A DNA stretch of 36,894 nt from Nostoc linckia FACHB-104 (lineage in GTDB: Bacteria > Cyanobacteriota > Cyanobacteriia > Cyanobacteriales > Nostocaceae), in NCBI RefSeq assembly GCF_014696615.1, contig NZ_JACJQJ010000081.1, positions 1-36,894 of the forward strand, read 5' to 3'. The translations under genes and the position numbers were made by a program. This document shows positions 34,170 to 36,894 of the stretch, one piece after another (the first letter of the stretch is position 1; each line of letters starts with the position of its first letter). The notes below the pieces were generated by a model that saw nothing but the letters and a program-made list of their open reading frames with translations, made no database searches and was not told the origin of the DNA.

Positions 34170-34445
34170 ATGACAAGTGGCGTATATATAATGACTAATA
34201 AAGTCAATGGACGTAGATATATAGGCTATAGTGAAAATATTGAGTCACGTTTTGAGGCAAATAAACGAGAACTTCAAAGGGGTTCATTTGGTTACAGACA
34301 TCAACAATTCATTGATGACTATCAGCAGTTTGGAGAAGAAGCTTTCATTTCTGGAATTATTGAAGTGACTGCAAATGAGCCATCAGTAATGAGCCAGCGA
34401 GCCGAGCAATGGAAACAGATGATTAAACCTGAGTATAATCAATAA
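34170..34445 (+). CDS. Small GIY-YIG nuclease-domain protein
   Basis: A 91-residue stand-alone GIY-YIG domain. SGVYIMTNKVNGRRYIGYSE carries the GVY and YIG strands with both tyrosines (Y6, Y17). R27 in NIESRFEANK is the catalytic arginine position, and E79 in SQRAEQWKQMIKPEYNQ is the metal-binding Glu. All key positions seem present, so it may cut DNA. No DNA-binding domain is attached, unlike homing endonucleases (I-TevI) or UvrC. It is alone, with an A/T-rich upstream region and a neighbour on the other strand. Phage- or mobile-element-type origin is possible, and there is no intron or intein here to go with it. Confidence 0.85.
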   Translation: MTSGVYIMTNKVNGRRYIGYSENIESRFEANKRELQRGSFGYRHQQFIDDYQQFGEEAFISGIIEVTANEPSVMSQRAEQWKQMIKPEYNQ

Positions 34446-34586
34446 ATTAAGTAGCGCGATCGCCTTCTTTTAAAACTTTTCCCACCTCAAGTAATCTCCA
34501 AGAAAAACCATCCCATGCAAGGGTCTTTCTCTCCATATCAAATTGACGGATGGGGAATGTGAATTCCCCACCAGTAAATAATTTCA

Positions 34587-35786
34587 TCACTGACCTTTCT
34601 GAGCTTGAACTTTAGCCGCTTCACTAAATTTTTCATATAGTTGAATGCGGCTTTGGGCTTCTTGATAGCGGCTATGTTCTGCTGGAACCTGACTCATTAA
34701 ATCAGAAGCCTCTTGCCACTTAGCCGCTAGAGTTGACCATTGCTCCGAACTTGTGGCTGTTTTACCAGATGCAGAAGTTTGATTAGCAATCCGCACTGCG
34801 GCTGCAAATGGGTCTGGAGTAGAAAGCGTTTTAATTCCAAGCGTAGGAGTGGGTTTTGGCTTCGCAGCTAAGGATTTAGAAGCTTCTGCATACTTCTTAT
34901 ACAGTTGAATGCGACTTTGAGCTTCCTGATAGCGGCTATGTTTTGCTGGAACCTGACTCATTAAATCAGAAGCCTCTTGCCATTTAGTAGCTAGCTCTAA
35001 TCTCTGCTCAGGTGTTAGAGCCTTTTTACCTAATGCAGAAGCTTGATTAGCAATCCGCACTGCGGCTACAAATGGGTCTTCAGTTTTCTGAGAAAAATTT
35101 TGAGTATTTGCCAGAGATGATACTTGCGGTTGGATAGTTAAAGATTTAGAAGTCTCTGCTGAAGTAGAGGTTTCACCTTTACCTTCTAACCATGCATAAG
35201 CACCCCAAACTAGCAACAGTAGGGGTAAACATAAACCTGATACCTTCAGAAGTCCTATAGGTAAGGACTGTTTGGGTATAATTTTACTCTGGAGGCTATT
35301 TTTAGTTTTATTCCTATTTCTGCGTCTGAACACTACAGATCGCAAGGAATTAGGCTTAGGTAAGCTGACCTGAGCAAGTTCTGTTTTAGACTCTTTGTAA
35401 TCTTGAAAATCCTTCAGTATTTGCCTGAAAATATTTGGTTTTGGTAAGGTAATTTCCTCTGACCAAAGCAATTGATTATCGCGATCGCGATAAATTTCCG
35501 TCAACCAAAGTAATTGCTGTTCTCGAACAATTCGACTGTTGATATTCACTCGTCGAATATTTCGGGGTGCAATAGACTCCAGAATTTGCCGGATTTTTTG
35601 CACTATGGTAGTTTTCTCAAGTTGGTCTACTGATTGTGCCTCACACAGCAGTTGTAAGACTCCATCAGAAAAAATCGCTCTGGTTCTCACCCCAGATTCG
35701 ACTAGTTTTTCATTCAGTAGTTGAATAATCGCAGCAACGCTACCCTGGTGTGCTTGCCATGCGATATCGTTTATTCGATCTGCCAT
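34587..35786 (-). CDS. Single-pass membrane protein with duplicated 88-residue unit
   Basis: A 399-residue protein of no named family that I know. The N-terminal domain (about 1-100, MADRINDIAWQAHQGSVAAI through APRNIRRVNINSRIVREQQ) looks like a compact alpha/beta domain. A basic linker (VVFRRRNRNKTK) leads to one membrane helix (about 179-195). The C-terminal part holds two copies of an 88-residue unit (FAAAVRIANQ...WQEASDLMSQVP...RYQEAQSRIQLY), mostly helical. Copies are 264 bp apart in the DNA (34641-34814 and 34905-35078) and still very similar, so the duplication is fairly recent. Repeats resemble the helical units at the end of the caspase-like protein at 4992-6983; both have the order soluble head, membrane helix, helical repeats. 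Confidence 0.75.
   Translation of the reverse strand: MADRINDIAWQAHQGSVAAIIQLLNEKLVESGVRTRAIFSDGVLQLLCEAQSVDQLEKTTIVQKIRQILESIAPRNIRRVNINSRIVREQQLLWLTEIYRDRDNQLLWSEEITLPKPNIFRQILKDFQDYKESKTELAQVSLPKPNSLRSVVFRRRNRNKTKNSLQSKIIPKQSLPIGLLKVSGLCLPLLLLVWGAYAWLEGKGETSTSAETSKSLTIQPQVSSLANTQNFSQKTEDPFVAAVRIANQASALGKKALTPEQRLELATKWQEASDLMSQVPAKHSRYQEAQSRIQLYKKYAEASKSLAAKPKPTPTLGIKTLSTPDPFAAAVRIANQTSASGKTATSSEQWSTLAAKWQEASDLMSQVPAEHSRYQEAQSRIQLYEKFSEAAKVQAQKGQ
34641..35078. repeat. Intragenic tandem duplication, period 264 bp
   Basis: The segment 34641-34814 recurs as 34905-35078 with long identical runs (for example around GGAACCTGACTCATTAAATC in both). Both copies code for the same frame in the membrane protein gene. 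Recombination between them could change the number of units. Confidence 0.8.
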
Positions 35787-36230
35787 TTGTAATTTAGTGA
35801 TAACTTTGCCACCCTGGTTTTTTAATGGACTAATTGAAAGTATTTAGGTAACTGTTTTTTGCAAAACTTTGCTTTGCTTTTGATTTTATGAGTAATAATA
35901 CAAGCTTGACAAACAAAATCATAAAACTAATACCTAAATTCTACCTTTAGGAAGAAGGCTTTATCAGCATCAGTTAGTTTATTCCGCATTCTAGGTAATT
36001 GTCTACCTGTGTCAGAAAGAATGTTACAACTATGACTTTCAAGATGTGCTCGGCATCCAACAGTGATTAAGAGCGTGAAGCGAGAAGGCTGTTTTACGTA
36101 ATACTACTATATATAGATGTGAAATCTACTAAATAGTCACAGGATTAACACTGAACAGTCACAAACTCGATAGACTCTATGTGAAATATGCGATCGCATT
36201 TTCTTAATAGAACCAGAAAAGTCGAATTTT
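35787..36230. other. Gene-free region between two minus-strand genes
   Basis: 444 bp with no credible frame. It holds a TTTTATGA / TCATAAAA pair around 35884-35930 with mixed A/T-rich sequence, and a HIP1-like CGATCGC near 36191. No promoter or RNA can be placed. It must contain the promoter for the membrane protein gene at 34587-35786. Confidence 0.5.
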
Positions 36231-36764
36231 CTATATTGTCGATGAATCTTCGCGAGCGATCGCTTCCAATGGCAACATTACTGTAAATGTAGAGCCTTCT
36301 CCTGGCTGTAAAACTACTTTGATTTCACCATGCATTAATTCAACTAAGCGGGAAAGAATCGCTAATCCTAATCCTGTACCATCAGAACCTTGCAGATCTT
36401 GATCGCTGACTGTACGAAAATAGGGATTGAAGATTTGGGTTTGAGCATCTAGCGGAATCCCAATCCCACTATCAATCACAGAGATAGCCCATTGCTCCTC
36501 AGATACTTTCTCACAATCCAAACGCACAGTACCAGACTTGGTATAACGAATCGCATTGCTGAGGAGATTGGTAATAATTTGCTGAAGCCGAAGCGGATCT
36601 GTAACTACTCGCTCGGGTGCGCGATTGCAATCAACAATTAAAGCTAACTCCTTTTTAAAAGTTAGTTCTTTAGTTCCTTCAATCTGTTCATCTTGATATA
36701 CCGCTTCTACCCATTGATCAACAATGGCATCAATTTTATGAATCAGAGTTTGGCTAAAGTCCAT
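36231..36764 (-). pseudogene. Sensor histidine kinase with the middle missing (no H-box)
   Basis: The frame of 177 codons starts MDFSQTLIHKIDAIVDQWVE and continues VYQDEQIEGTKELTFK, which resembles the beginning of an RsbRD_N-type sensor domain seen at the N terminus of many cyanobacterial kinases. It then passes directly into a kinase ATPase domain: VTDPLRLQQIITNLLSNAIRY (N-box), VIDSGIGIP (G1), GTGLGLAILSRLV (G2). The rest of the sensor and the HisKA helix with the phosphorylated His are absent, so it cannot autophosphorylate in the normal way. I infer an internal deletion of several hundred base pairs at about codons 36-40; a CTAACT/AGTTAG inverted pair sits near the join (36640-36665). 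Start: ATG 36764 rather than the TTG at 36794. Confidence 0.7.
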
Positions 36765-36783
36765 CTTTTGTTTAAGGATAGTC

Positions 36784-36806
36784 AGCTTCTTCAATTAGAA
36801 GAAGCT
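36784..36806. promoter_or_regulatory. Perfect 9-bp inverted repeat upstream of the kinase remnant
   Basis: AGCTTCTTC at 36784-36792 and GAAGAAGCT at 36798-36806 enclose AATTA. It lies about 20 bp upstream of the minus-strand ATG at 36764. It could be a leader hairpin, an operator, or the terminator of an upstream gene beyond the window. No T-run is adjacent. Confidence 0.5.
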
Positions 36807-36894
36807 TAATCCCTGTTAAATAAATTTCACAACATACAAAAGATGGAGGTTTGTGAAAAGCAACAGAAAGAATAAAAACCAAAAGCCTCTCCAA

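Overview
The window comes from a filamentous, probably heterocyst-forming cyanobacterium (Nostoc/Anabaena/Calothrix-like). The signs are frequent HIP1 octamers (GCGATCGC) in and between genes, intergenic runs of short tandem heptanucleotides and of degenerate 'GGGCATTGGGCAT'-type purine-rich repeats, cyanobacterial versions of housekeeping genes, an orphan Mo-nitrogenase C-terminus family protein, a caspase-like protein and eukaryotic-type Ser/Thr kinases. The GC content is about 42% by eye.

Layout. (1) 1-6983: the end of an ISL3-type insertion sequence, a receiver-histidine kinase protein, a class 3-type aldehyde dehydrogenase, a small cytosolic sulfite-oxidase-like molybdoenzyme, a possible 44-aa secreted peptide, rpmF, a membrane-anchored hypothetical and a pseudo-caspase. 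(2) 6984-13759: Mo-nitro_C protein, an SLC13/ArsB-like permease, then the minus-strand group asd, dapA, rnj (diaminopimelate/lysine synthesis and RNA turnover). (3) 13760-22530: a long non-coding leader, the proteostasis group tig-clpP-clpX, an alpha/beta hydrolase, a GntR regulator, a dienelactone hydrolase and an Rps1b-like S1 protein with a strong terminator. (4) 22640-27350: a decaying accessory island. A minus-strand operon (pentapeptide-repeat membrane protein, nucleotidyltransferase, small helical protein) is split by an intact IS630-family element and also carries two apparent frameshifts. Beside it lie an orphan gene preceded by 19-bp tandem repeats, a small XRE regulator and a vapBC module whose toxin is frameshifted. 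(5) 27426-30809: a membrane-anchored Ser/Thr kinase divergent from a two-gene unit that resembles the ZorA/ZorB (MotA/MotB-like) ion-driven motor, without the other Zorya genes. (6) 30810-36894: tRNA-Ser(UGA), a metallophosphoesterase, nadA, a small GIY-YIG nuclease, a membrane protein with a duplicated 88-residue unit, and a histidine kinase that appears to have lost its central part, including the phosphoacceptor histidine.

The best candidate for an undescribed system is the kinase plus ZorAB-like pair at 27426-30809. The second is the broken pentapeptide-channel/nucleotidyltransferase/small-protein operon at 22647-25508, whose intact relatives in other genomes would be worth finding. All family assignments come from reading motifs; no database search was run.
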